Positions 35,377-43,914 of a stretch of 64,000 nt of DNA are shown here, piece after piece; position 1 is the stretch's first letter, and the number at the start of each line of letters is the position of its first letter. A program made the translations under genes and the position numbers. The notes beneath the pieces were generated by a model. That model made no database searches and was not told the origin of the DNA. It was given only the letters and a program-made list of their open reading frames with translations. The stretch comes from Hafnia paralvei ATCC 29927 (GTDB lineage Bacteria > Pseudomonadota > Gammaproteobacteria > Enterobacterales > Enterobacteriaceae): contig NZ_LXET01000013.1 in assembly GCF_001655005.1 (NCBI RefSeq), forward strand, positions 1-64,000. Reading direction: 5' to 3'.

Positions 35377-38300
35377 ATGAACAAGATATATACCACCGTC
35401 TGGTGCGAGTCGCGCCAGCAGTGGGTGGTCACCTCTGAGCTGGCATCCGGGTCCGGTCGCCCGAAGCTGGCGCCGAAGAAAAGCGCGCTGGCGCTGCTGC
35501 TTGGGGCAATGCTGCTGCCGTCAGCGCCGGTTATGGCTGTGGATTATGTGGACGTGACGCTAACGGGTGAACAGACTATTTCTTCAGGAGATACGGCCAC
35601 CTCTACTACTATCAACGGTGGCAGTCAGTACATCTACAATGGGGGCTCAGCCACGGAGACCGTCATCAACGATGGGGGCATGCAGGACGTCTACGTTGGG
35701 GGCTTGGCCACTGAGACCACCATCAACAACGGTGGCGACCAGTACATCTTAGGTGGCACAGCCACTGACACTTCCATCAACAGTGGTGGCAAGCAGGAGG
35801 TTATTAACGGCGGCACAACCACTGCCACCACCATTAGCGGTGGCAGTCAGAATGTCTACAATAGGGGCACAGCCACTGACACCACCATTAACGGTGGTAG
35901 TCAAAGCGTCTTCAGTGGCGGCTCTGCCACTGCCACCATCATTAACAGCGGTGGCTGGCAGAACGTCTCCAGTGGCGGTACAGCCACTAACACCACCATC
36001 AACAGCGGTGGAAATCAATACATCAACGGCGGCACAGCCATTGATACCACCATTAACAGAGGTTTCCAATGGGTCTCCCATGACAGCACGGCCACTGGCA
36101 CCACCATCAACGGTGGCTGGCAGGACGTCAGCAATAGGGGCACAGCCACTGACACCATTATCAACAGTGGAGAGCAGTACGTCCACATTGGGGGCACAGC
36201 CAATGAGACCACCATTAACGGCAGTGGTGAACAGGCCATTTATGGTGGCACAGCCACTGACACCACCATCAACAGCGGTGGTGCCCAAGCCATTTTCAGT
36301 GGGGGCTCGGCCACAGACACCACCATTAACAGCGGGGGTGGACAGTACATATCCGTATCCGGTGGCGGCACAGCCACTTCCACCACCATCAACAGTAGCG
36401 GCTTGCAGACCGTCTACAATGGGGGCTCTGCCAATAACACCACCATCTATCTCGGTGGCCGGCAGGCCGTCTCCAGTGGCGGCACAGCTACCAACACCAC
36501 CATTAACAGCAGAGGCGCGCAGTGGGTCTTAAGTGGCGGCACAGCTACCAACACCACCATTAACGGTGGCGCGCAGGACGTCGCCAGTGGCGGCACGGCC
36601 ATTTCCACCACCATCAACAGCGGTGGCCAGCAGTGGGTCCAAAGTGGCACGACCACTGACACCACCATTAACAGCGGTGGGGTACAGCTCGTCTTAAGTG
36701 GCGGCTCGGCAACCAGCACCACCATCAACAGCGGTGGCAAGCAGCATGTCTACGACAGCACAGCCACTGATACCACTATCAACAGCGGTGGCCAGCAGGA
36801 CGTCTCCAGTGGCGGCACAGCCAATAAAACCACCATCAACAGTGGTGGTCATCAGTACATCTCTAGTGGCACAGCCACTGACACCACCATTAACGGTGGC
36901 GCGCAGGACGTCGCCAGTGGCGGCACGGCCATTTCCACCACCATCAACAGTGGTGGCTTGCAGACCGTCTACGATGGGGGCTCTGTCAATAACACCACCA
37001 TCTATCTCGGTGGCCGGCAGAACGTCTCCAGTGAGGGCACAGCCACTGACACAACCATCAACAACGGCGGTCAGTCCTGGCTGCTGACAGGCGCACTGGC
37101 TAACGGCGAAACCAAAGTGAACGCCGGTGGTGAACTGCTGATGGACGCTGGCTCTGTCGCAACAGATGTGCACATCACGGGGGGCACCCTCTCTGTCACC
37201 GACCTTACCAGTACCACCGCCAGTTATACCCCGGCTCAGGTCGATAAGCTCACCATGAACGGCGGTAACGTCAACTTCCTGCGCAACAGCGACGGTGAAT
37301 TCGCGAAACTAACGATTACGGAACTGAACGGAACCGGGAACTTCCTCTTCAACACCTCTCTTGCCGACCGCAAAGCCAACTTTGTCACCATCGAGCAGGG
37401 CTCAGGTCAGTTTGGCATTGCCGTGAATGACTCCGGTAAAGAGATATCAGACCACACTGACCTGACGGTGAACCTCATCCATGAGAAGGGGGGTGACATT
37501 GATTTTGAGATGGTTACGGCTAACGGGCGAAGCACCAACATGGTTGACGGCGGGACCTACATGTACACCCTGTTCAGCGAGCAGAATAAGGACGGTCTCA
37601 ACGGCGGTAACGTCTGGTACCTGGGCGCGATGACGGAAGAGCCTGGCGGTGGCGAGAACCCTGGCGGCGGTGAAAACCCTGGCGGTGGCGAGAACCCTGG
37701 CGGCGGTGAGAACCCTGGCGGCGGTGAGAACCCTGGCGGTGGCGAGAACCCTGGCGGCGGTGAGAATCCTGGCGGTGGTGAAAATCCTGGCGGCGGTGAG
37801 ACCCCTGGTGGTGGTGAAAATCCTGGCGGCGGCGAGAACCCTGGCGGTGGTGAGAATCCGGACGGCGGTGACAACGGCAACACCGGCGGAAGCGGCGGCA
37901 AGAAGCCGATGACCACCCCGGCAACGGACGCTATCCTGGCCATGTCGAATGCCGGCCTGAATGTCATCCACTCCGAGCTGGAAGGCCTGCGCATGTACCG
38001 AGCGAATCTGGATAAAACCGGACCGGAAAGTAACGTCTGGGGTCACTATCTTGGCAGCAAAAACCATACGGATACCAGCAACGGCGCGGCGTATCAGCTT
38101 AATCAGAACGGCATTGAAATCGGTGCCGACGCGCGGACGGATTTTGCGTGCGGCAGCCTCGTTACGGGTGTATTCATGTCTTACAGCGACAACGCTGTTA
38201 AGCATGCCCGCGGTGGAAAAAGCAAAATCGACAGCTACGGTATCGGCCTGTATGCAACATGGTTTGATGCCAGCGGCTTCTACGCTGACGGTGTGGTGAA

Positions 38301-38823
38301 GGGTAACCGTCTGAACAACAAACTGAGAGCCGTGATGACCAACGGCGGCAGAACCGGCGGTGACTGGACGCAGTATGGGCTCAGCACGGCCGTTGAAGGT
38401 GGCTATCAGTTTGATGTGAGGGACGACCTGAGTCTCACGCCTTATGCCCGCCTGGCGTATGTTCAGATGAGCAGTGAGGACGTGAAGCTGAGCAACGGCA
38501 TGAAGGGTAACACCGGCACGCCGCGCTCGGTAACGGGTGAGGCCGGCGCGAAGCTGACCGGCAAGTTCAGCCTCGGTGCGGCAGAATTTAAACCTTACCT
38601 GTCAGCGGCGATCGTGCAGGAGTATGCAGACTCAAATGAAGTCACCATCAATGCGCGCAACCGCTTTGACAATAACGTTAAGGGCACGTCGGGCAAGTAC
38701 GGTCTGGGCGCATCAGTCAGTGTCGGCAAGGACGTAACGCTGTACGGCGAGGCGAATTATCGTCAGGGCAGCCATACGGAGACGCCGGTTCAGGGTGTGG
38801 CCGGTATCCGTATCGGATTCTGA
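35377..38823 (+). CDS. AIDA-type autotransporter adhesin
   Basis: A 1148-residue type Va secreted protein. N-terminus: extended signal peptide region (MNKIYTTVWCESRQQWVVT) and signal peptide ending at PVMA. Residues about 65-570 are about 19-residue strand-loop-strand repeats (GGTATDTTINSGG-type), the heptosylation substrate of Aah/TibC enzymes. Then a pertactin-like region, a (PGGGEN)n linker (about 756-828), and a beta-barrel translocator ending in GVAGIRIGF. AAGGAGCG precedes the ATG. It is probably an adhesin mediating aggregation, biofilm or host binding. Codon use is repeat-driven and GC-rich. Confidence 0.95.
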   Translation: MNKIYTTVWCESRQQWVVTSELASGSGRPKLAPKKSALALLLGAMLLPSAPVMAVDYVDVTLTGEQTISSGDTATSTTINGGSQYIYNGGSATETVINDGGMQDVYVGGLATETTINNGGDQYILGGTATDTSINSGGKQEVINGGTTTATTISGGSQNVYNRGTATDTTINGGSQSVFSGGSATATIINSGGWQNVSSGGTATNTTINSGGNQYINGGTAIDTTINRGFQWVSHDSTATGTTINGGWQDVSNRGTATDTIINSGEQYVHIGGTANETTINGSGEQAIYGGTATDTTINSGGAQAIFSGGSATDTTINSGGGQYISVSGGGTATSTTINSSGLQTVYNGGSANNTTIYLGGRQAVSSGGTATNTTINSRGAQWVLSGGTATNTTINGGAQDVASGGTAISTTINSGGQQWVQSGTTTDTTINSGGVQLVLSGGSATSTTINSGGKQHVYDSTATDTTINSGGQQDVSSGGTANKTTINSGGHQYISSGTATDTTINGGAQDVASGGTAISTTINSGGLQTVYDGGSVNNTTIYLGGRQNVSSEGTATDTTINNGGQSWLLTGALANGETKVNAGGELLMDAGSVATDVHITGGTLSVTDLTSTTASYTPAQVDKLTMNGGNVNFLRNSDGEFAKLTITELNGTGNFLFNTSLADRKANFVTIEQGSGQFGIAVNDSGKEISDHTDLTVNLIHEKGGDIDFEMVTANGRSTNMVDGGTYMYTLFSEQNKDGLNGGNVWYLGAMTEEPGGGENPGGGENPGGGENPGGGENPGGGENPGGGENPGGGENPGGGENPGGGETPGGGENPGGGENPGGGENPDGGDNGNTGGSGGKKPMTTPATDAILAMSNAGLNVIHSELEGLRMYRANLDKTGPESNVWGHYLGSKNHTDTSNGAAYQLNQNGIEIGADARTDFACGSLVTGVFMSYSDNAVKHARGGKSKIDSYGIGLYATWFDASGFYADGVVKGNRLNNKLRAVMTNGGRTGGDWTQYGLSTAVEGGYQFDVRDDLSLTPYARLAYVQMSSEDVKLSNGMKGNTGTPRSVTGEAGAKLTGKFSLGAAEFKPYLSAAIVQEYADSNEVTINARNRFDNNVKGTSGKYGLGASVSVGKDVTLYGEANYRQGSHTETPVQGVAGIRIGF
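35571..37090 (+). repeat. Strand-loop-strand repeat block in the autotransporter
   Basis: About 25 coding repeats of roughly 57 bp with ACCACCATCAACAG(T/C)GGTGG as core. Some neighbouring units are identical over tens of bases (for example 36552-36640 and 36890-36960), which suggests recent unit duplication. Confidence 0.9.
37642..37860 (+). repeat. 18-bp tandem repeat encoding PGGGEN
   Basis: About 12 copies of an 18-bp unit (CCTGGCGGTGGCGAGAAC variants) encode a PGGGEN linker before the autotransporter barrel. One unit reads PGGGET and the last PDGGDN. As a multiple of 3, it can vary in number without frameshift. Confidence 0.95.
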
Positions 38824-38831
38824 TTTTATTT

Positions 38832-38856
38832 CAGGGGTCTCAGGGCCCCTTTTCAT
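38832..38856 (+). terminator. Terminator-like hairpin after the autotransporter
   Basis: AGGGG and CCCCT arms around TCTCAGG followed by TTTTCATTCTT. Weak stem; it may allow read-through into the LuxR gene. Confidence 0.55.
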
Positions 38857-38884
38857 TCTTATCCTTCATGCCCCGGGAATGTCT

Positions 38885-39568
38885 ATGCCTCACATCATTT
38901 TGACAAAAGATGTTTATTTAAAGAAAGCGTTGTCTGTCATTCTTCAGCAGGTTCCTGCTGACAGAAAACTTTGTATCATTGATATTGAATCGTTCCGGAG
39001 TCTGGGAGCAATTTTTAATATTCTGAAAAGAAAGCTATCAACGGATAACCGTCAGTTGATTTTCATCGGCGGCAAAAATGTCAGCTCAAGAGTGCTTGAG
39101 CCACTTGTAACGTTGTACAGAAAATCCAGTTTCATTGACTTTCGTCGGCAACTTATAAGCGGACGCACGTACACCCTTGAATATGCCTTAAATCACATAG
39201 CGAGTTGCAGAAATCTGAGCATGCTTACCCGAAAGGAAAAAAAAGCAATTTTTGCCCTTCTGGATACTGATGATATCCAAACTGCAGCGGTGAAGATTAA
39301 TCTGTCACCTAAAACTATCTATACCTACACCTACAAGATAGGTATTAAAATGAACCTTTGTTCGATACTTCAACTCCGACAATTCATCTATTCTGAGTTC
39401 AAACTCGATAAAGAATCTTTATTAGACTGCTCATTCCCCCTTAAGATTAAATCCTCTCATTCCCCCTTAAGATCAAATCCTCTCATTACCCCGATAGGGC
39501 TTAAGAGCCTTCACACGATGCCGCATGATTGCGGCATCGAAATAATATCATGCTGCTCTTTCGCGTGA
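38885..39568 (+). CDS. LuxR-type HTH regulator
   Basis: A 227-residue protein with a C-terminal LuxR helix-turn-helix (LTRKEKKAIFALLDTDDIQTAAVKINLSPKTIYTYTYKIGIKMNL) after a receiver-like or unknown N-terminal region without a clear phospho-Asp. Start at 38885 or 38879. It follows the adhesin in the same direction and probably belongs to its regulation, as PapB-like or RcsA-like partners do. The last 35 residues are encoded by a 26-bp tandem repeat, so the true end may have been altered. Confidence 0.75.
   Translation: MPHIILTKDVYLKKALSVILQQVPADRKLCIIDIESFRSLGAIFNILKRKLSTDNRQLIFIGGKNVSSRVLEPLVTLYRKSSFIDFRRQLISGRTYTLEYALNHIASCRNLSMLTRKEKKAIFALLDTDDIQTAAVKINLSPKTIYTYTYKIGIKMNLCSILQLRQFIYSEFKLDKESLLDCSFPLKIKSSHSPLRSNPLITPIGLKSLHTMPHDCGIEIISCCSFA
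39430..39481 (+). repeat. 26-bp tandem repeat at the 3' end of the LuxR gene
   Basis: Two near-identical copies (39430-39455 and 39456-39481, one mismatch) plus the start of a third. The unit length is not a multiple of 3, so copy number alters the protein C-terminus. Confidence 0.9.
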
Positions 39569-39750
39569 ACACAACTCGAGAAGTGAACTCGCTATTAGAC
39601 TGAATAAACTGCAATTTCGGATCTGACAGTGAAAGAACAGAGTCTGTATATAGGTTCTGTACGGTATGTATGAAATGTATTGTATGCTTTTGTGTATTTT
39701 TTACGCGGGGTGAACGATGACGCCATTCCCTGAAAGACCGGAGCCAGACC

Positions 39751-40071
39751 ATGACCACACTTTCCTCGGACATCGTCCGCCGTATTGAAGACGCCGCTGC
39801 CGCCCTGATCGGCGGTGGCTCCCTGTCCAATATCTCCCCGGTGATGCGTGCGTTCCGTGCCTGCCAGCGCGAGCTGGCGGTGCTACGGGTGGTGGTGGCC
39901 GAACCTGACCGCCTGCTGCAGGACACGAAAATCCAAGCCACACGGCGTTGCATGTCAATCTGCTGCCATTCCAGATTAACGATGTTTGAGCGGCGTAGTC
40001 CGGTAGACAGCGCGAACTTAACTACCGACTTTAATGATATGTCTCATAAATCCTCCAAATTTAGGCAATAA
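39751..40071 (+). pseudogene. Truncated gene of unknown function
   Basis: The first about 57 codons (MTTLSSDIVRRIEDAAAALIGG...) are GC-rich with coding-like third positions, then near base 39925 the composition drops and the remaining frame looks random. I do not recognise the N-terminal piece. It is probably a gene cut off by a rearrangement. Confidence 0.5.
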
Positions 40072-40095
40072 AAAACCCCGCCGGAGCGAGGTTCA
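40069..40095 (-). terminator. Rho-independent terminator, minus strand
   Basis: Read on the minus strand: AACCTCGC, TCCG, GCGGGGTT followed by TTTT. It lies just after the gene ending at 40125. Confidence 0.8.
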
Positions 40096-40124
40096 TTTGG
40101 TTCGATGATGTAGGGCTATTTGCC

Positions 40125-40454
40125 TCAGTCGGCAGTGCGCCCGCGCCAACGTTTGTTAGAGTCTGATGTTTTATCAGTAGATACCGGATCAACTAAACCT
40201 TCATCAAAACGCAAAGCATTAGCTATTAATAATGCCTGTTCTGACTGTTTCGATAATGCTCGAAGTGATTTGCTATCCAGTGCGCCAGACCTAACCAATT
40301 TCAGCTTTAGTGCTAATTGCTTTTTGGCTTCAGTGCGGTTTTTAGGTGGAGTTTTCAGTAGCTCCAATTCTGATTTTGCATCAGGCTTGTTAGCGATTGC
40401 CTTTGCTCTGGCAATCATACGGCCTATGCTGCGTTTTTTAGACATGTTCGACAT
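40125..40454 (-). CDS. Hypothetical Lys/Ala-rich protein
   Basis: A 109-residue basic protein, helical and charged (KKRSIGRMIARAKAIANKPDAKSELELLK), with no recognised domain. GGGGGATT precedes the ATG. It is followed by a clear terminator, supporting expression. It is probably a phage- or island-derived gene of unknown role. Confidence 0.55.
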   Translation of the reverse strand: MSNMSKKRSIGRMIARAKAIANKPDAKSELELLKTPPKNRTEAKKQLALKLKLVRSGALDSKSLRALSKQSEQALLIANALRFDEGLVDPVSTDKTSDSNKRWRGRTAD

Positions 40455-40497
40455 AAATCCCCCATCCTTGGATTATACATTCTACGCTGAGAGGGGG

Positions 40498-40683
40498 CTA
40501 TTTCTGCTCCTGTGCTGGGGCTGCGGCAAGCATTGAGTCTTCAAAAGCCTTTACGCTTATCTCAATACTCGGATGTTTAGAAACAACTGCGGCACCAATG
40601 GCATTAAAGAGGTCTTAATAGTCAAACTTGCCTTTAATTCAGCCGTTCTCGCTTACTAAACGCTCAGTTGTTAACTTAGTCAT
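40498..40683 (-). pseudogene. Decayed small phage-type gene
   Basis: One frame of 62 codons from an ATG at 40683 with AAGGAG upstream to TAG at 40500-40498: MTKLTTERLVSENG, stop, IKGKFDY, stop, DLFNAIGAAVVSKHPSIEISVKAFEDSMLAAAPAQEQK. Two in-frame stops (TGA and TAA) break an otherwise sensible protein. It resembles lambdoid early-region genes beginning MTKLT. The rest of the gap up to 40885 holds nothing clear. Confidence 0.6.
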
Positions 40684-40885
40684 TGCTCTGCTCCTTGCTT
40701 CTACGTGCGCGTGGGCATTGGCCTATATAGAAATGATGATGAATGAACTCAGTAATAGGCTAAGGTTTTGTTTATTGGAATTACACTAGCGGCAGGTGGG
40801 GGCGCTAAGATCCCCCTATTATAATGTAAGAAAATATTGTCTCTCCTTGATGGATTTAGGGGAGGGGGAAGATAATCAGCTCAAA

Positions 40886-41137
40886 TCACTCATCCGCTTT
40901 ATGAGCCCAAGCGGGCATTGCCGTCAGATAACGTTTTGCCCGCTTTTTTGCTTCTTCCGGACCGACTTTTTGCCAAGAATCAAGGAAGCCGGCTAAGCCT
41001 GATACCGCTTCTTCCCAGGGTTTAAGATTACCGTTGCTGTCGCTGCAGTACGCGCAATATGTATCACTGGTACTGTGTGCATCGGGAGCCGACATCGGCA
41101 TTCCACAAGCCTGGCAGAACTGTTCATGTTGTGACAT
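40886..41137 (-). CDS. Small zinc-ribbon protein
   Basis: An 83-residue protein with two CxxC pairs: FCQACGMPM and YCAYCSDSNG form a zinc ribbon, followed by a helical tail. AGGAGCAT precedes the ATG. It is similar in type to the zinc-ribbon proteins found beside AraC- or effector-binding proteins; function unknown. Confidence 0.7.
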   Translation of the reverse strand: MSQHEQFCQACGMPMSAPDAHSTSDTYCAYCSDSNGNLKPWEEAVSGLAGFLDSWQKVGPEEAKKRAKRYLTAMPAWAHKADE

Positions 41138-41264
41138 ATGATGCTCCTGATAGTGATGTCCTGATTAATAAATATACTGAATACGTATTGTGTAGGTGAT
41201 GCATCAGATCAAAGCAAAGGCGAAGCTCCCAGTATCTCCAGTCAGAAATACCGGGAGCCTGTTG

Positions 41265-42029
41265 TTACTTGGCGATAAGCGCGAACACGCCCCAGCCAAA
41301 GTATTCTCTTGCATACGCAACGTGGCGTTTAGGTGAGATGTTTAGCTCGGCCCTGACTTCCGCTGCGAAGTCATCGTCTGGATTAGCCTCCAGCCAGCGA
41401 CGCATGGTCAGCCATTTCGCGGCCTCATACCGATCCCAACCTTCCTGATCTGCTAGTACCATTTCCACCACGTCATAGCCGAGATCGTCGAACGCGCTGA
41501 CAAGTTCCGGCAGCGTCAGGAAATCAGCGATTGAGCTGACGCCACAGGCCTGGGCTATTTCTTCCGTCGCGGGTAGCTGACGCCAGTAAGGTTCACCGAT
41601 AAGCATGATCCCGCCCGGTTTTAGGCTCTGCGCCAGCAGTTCGACCGTTCCAGCAAACCCACCAGCAATCCATGTCGCGCCGACACAGGCCGCCACGTCA
41701 CATTTTTCATTGGCGACGTAACCGGCCGCATCGTTATGAATAAAATGCACTCGTTCGCTGACGCCGAGTTCTTCGGCGCGCCGTCGGGCCTGCTCGCTGA
41801 ACAACTGGCTCATATCGATACCGACACCGGTAATGGCGTGATCCCGGGCCCAGGTACAGAGCATCTCGCCCGAGCCGCTACCGAGGTCAAGTATTTGGGT
41901 GTCCGGCTTCATGCGCAGCACGCGACCCAGCGTGGCGTACTTCTCTTCGGTGAACGGGTTATGGATGCGGTGTTCACTTTCGCTAATCGTAAAAATACGT
42001 GGGATATCCAATGTTGGCATTCCTTTCAT
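41265..42029 (-). CDS. yjhP: SAM-dependent methyltransferase YjhP
   Basis: A 254-residue class I methyltransferase: motif I ILDLGSGSGEML, motif II-like GVGIDMSQLF, and later ACVGATWIAGG with GGIMLIGEPYW. It matches YjhP, which in E. coli follows yjhX-yjhQ. The start may be 42029 (MKGM) or 42020. Here a decayed gene is inserted between yjhQ and yjhP. The substrate is unknown. Confidence 0.85.
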   Translation of the reverse strand: MKGMPTLDIPRIFTISESEHRIHNPFTEEKYATLGRVLRMKPDTQILDLGSGSGEMLCTWARDHAITGVGIDMSQLFSEQARRRAEELGVSERVHFIHNDAAGYVANEKCDVAACVGATWIAGGFAGTVELLAQSLKPGGIMLIGEPYWRQLPATEEIAQACGVSSIADFLTLPELVSAFDDLGYDVVEMVLADQEGWDRYEAAKWLTMRRWLEANPDDDFAAEVRAELNISPKRHVAYAREYFGWGVFALIAK

Positions 42030-42340
42030 TGAGTGAGTAGTAAGAGAATAAGGTTCGTTTTTTTCGGCCAGCAGTGCGTACAGCTTGTCGGCAAAAGTGT
42101 CGCTGACCGGCCATGCCGCCGTATCCGGGCGGTCATCTGGCTGCCGAAGCGCGTCACGTTGCCGTTCTCTTCAATCGCCATAAACCGCGTTGAGCTGGTT
42201 TGCGCTGCGGGATCCCAGTCGTGCTCCTGTGACAGATGGTTTTCCAGCATACGCTGGCTAAATGCCGGTTCATCCCAGGGGATTTTGCGCACATCCTCTG
42301 GCAAAACTGCGTTTGCGGAATCCCTAATAATCGTACTCAT
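42021..42340 (-). pseudogene. Internally deleted gene between yjhQ and yjhP
   Basis: From an ATG near 42340 (AAGGAA upstream) the frame reads MSTIIRDSANAVLPEDVRKIPWDEPAFSQRMLENHLSQEHDW, the apparent N-terminus of an intact family member, then jumps to a C-terminal piece (STRFMAIEENGNVTRFGSQ). Before the end the frame shifts: the neighbouring frame gives PDTAAWPVSDTFADKLYALLAEKNEP. Thus a gene, possibly another methyltransferase, has lost its middle and frame. Confidence 0.65.
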
Positions 42341-42363
42341 CGTCATCATCATTTCCTTATTGA

Positions 42364-42915
42364 TTACTCGCGCCAGTGCTCGGGTTTCATTAACGCTCGG
42401 GCGCACTGTATCTGTCCCGTTCGCTGCAACGGCTGAGACGAAAGCCGCTGCAGCATCCAGCAGGCTTTATGCTCCTCGGGAATGGGATAAGGTGCCGGAT
42501 AGCCTTTATCTCCGGCACATGGCTCAAATCCATGTCTCGGGTAGTAGGTTTCATGTCCCAGAACAAATACCGCCTTGCCTCCTGCGGCTTTCAGATGCTC
42601 AATACCGCGTTGGATAAGTAATCCGCCTATGCCAACGCCCTGATATTCAGGCACCACCGCCAGCGGAGCTAGAAGGTGCATCATTGGCGAGTCAGGCTCC
42701 CCATTGAACGTCGCGCGGGTAAATAAAATATGCCCAACCGCCTTACCGTTATGCCGGGCCAGCAGCGATAACATCGGGTAGGTGCTCTCATCGTTAAGTA
42801 AATCGGCCACCAGATTGGCCTCTTTGCTGTAGCCGAAAGCGCGGGCTTCGACGTCGAGAATGTCATCGGTATCGCCTTCAGAGGCGACATGAAAAGTGAG
42901 GCTGGGGTTTGTCAT
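42364..42915 (-). CDS. yjhQ: YjhQ-type GNAT acetyltransferase, predicted antitoxin
   Basis: A 183-residue GNAT protein: GHILFTRATFNG, then the acetyl-CoA loop VVPEYQGVGIGGLLIQRGI, then KAVFVLGHETYYPRHGF. In E. coli the YjhQ protein neutralises the topoisomerase I inhibitor TopAI (YjhX). It follows topAI by 10 bp in the same order as E. coli. Confidence 0.87.
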   Translation of the reverse strand: MTNPSLTFHVASEGDTDDILDVEARAFGYSKEANLVADLLNDESTYPMLSLLARHNGKAVGHILFTRATFNGEPDSPMMHLLAPLAVVPEYQGVGIGGLLIQRGIEHLKAAGGKAVFVLGHETYYPRHGFEPCAGDKGYPAPYPIPEEHKACWMLQRLSSQPLQRTGQIQCARALMKPEHWRE

Positions 42916-42925
42916 CAGAGGCTCC

Positions 42926-43183
42926 TTAGCGATTGTCCAGTTGTGCGCGGACGTTGTTCAGCCCGGTGGTATTGATACGGTAGGGTTGCCCGTTGACGGA
43001 CTTAATAAGCTTTTTGGTTTTGAGTTTTTTGAAAACGGCGAGCGTGCAGTCGCTGAGCAGGAGCCCTTCGCGGCTGTAGCATTCAACAGAGGTTACGCGG
43101 CCTGATGCATCGCGAATGTGCGCGATCCGGCCACCTTTAGCGAGAACGTGTAAGGTACGTTGTTCCTGACGGGATAAATTCAT
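42926..43183 (-). CDS. topAI: TopAI (YjhX) toxin, topoisomerase I inhibitor
   Basis: An 85-residue protein of the UPF0386 family: MNLSRQEQRTLHVLAKGGRIAHIRD, CYSREGLLLSDCTLAVFKKLKTKKLI and the end GLNNVRAQLDNR. The length equals E. coli YjhX, which inhibits topoisomerase I. It is the toxin of the pair with the acetyltransferase downstream. Confidence 0.92.
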   Translation of the reverse strand: MNLSRQEQRTLHVLAKGGRIAHIRDASGRVTSVECYSREGLLLSDCTLAVFKKLKTKKLIKSVNGQPYRINTTGLNNVRAQLDNR

Positions 43184-43451
43184 ACTGAAGAACCTGTTTA
43201 ATCATCATGTGCAAAACGTGCAAACACACAGCGGTGTCCGCATTCGATTTCGGCGCATTGATAATCAGTCCGGCCTGAAAAGGTCGGTAAGCTGATTATC
43301 GGATGATTACATTCTCCAGCATCAAAGCCTCGTGTAGAGTTGAAAGGTATTTACGCAGTGAATGATAACACGTAGTTTTAGGAGGGATATATTTCAGTAG
43401 AAAAAGTGTGATGTACTTTGGAAATCGAACGCCAGCCCACTTACTGAAAAA

Positions 43452-43700
43452 AGACATGCGCGGCGGTATCGATCAGGGGGTATCCCGTATCGATAGCACC
43501 AATAACGGCTCTTTCGCATTCAGCGTCATCAGACATCTGAAACACACCAAAGCCCTGCAGGGGCATTTCAACACCGCAGTGCAGTTTTACAGTTTGCATG
43601 ACGTTATCCTTCAGCTGTTGTGTAGGAAAAACATAACGCAAAGTGATTTATTCGATTAAATGGGGTAATTAGTTAGAGTTTATTAGTGGCGTTCATTAAT
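43452..43700 (-). pseudogene. 5' fragment of the dkg-type reductase gene, copy a
   Basis: The minus strand encodes MQTVKLHCGVEMPLQGFGVFQM...LIDTAA, the N-terminal 40-odd residues of the reductase at 8364, then stops. The upstream region through base 43700 also matches that gene's promoter region (AACGCAAA.TGATTTATTCGATTA.ATGGGG). Confidence 0.88.
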
Positions 43701-43914
43701 CCTATTGAGGATTGATGACGACTTTGTGACAGAAGCAGACGTTGAGAACCTTTTGAACGTTGCTCGAAGCAAGACGTTGAGGTGAAAGAGAATAGGAAGG
43801 TGGCGTTAATTTAAATAATACTTACCGAGTTTGATTGTTCTGCCTGAAACGCCTGCAATGAGATATATCTATATTACACTGGATAGTAATTATCCATTTG
43901 TGGGGCAATTAGGG

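Noticed and set aside
35749..37173. Long minus-strand and shifted frames inside the autotransporter repeats
   Set aside because: They are by-products of the 57-bp and 18-bp coding repeats; no start sites and no folds.
37642..37860. Possible CRISPR-like array in the 18-bp repeat
   Set aside because: Units are directly adjacent without spacers and encode PGGGEN in frame.
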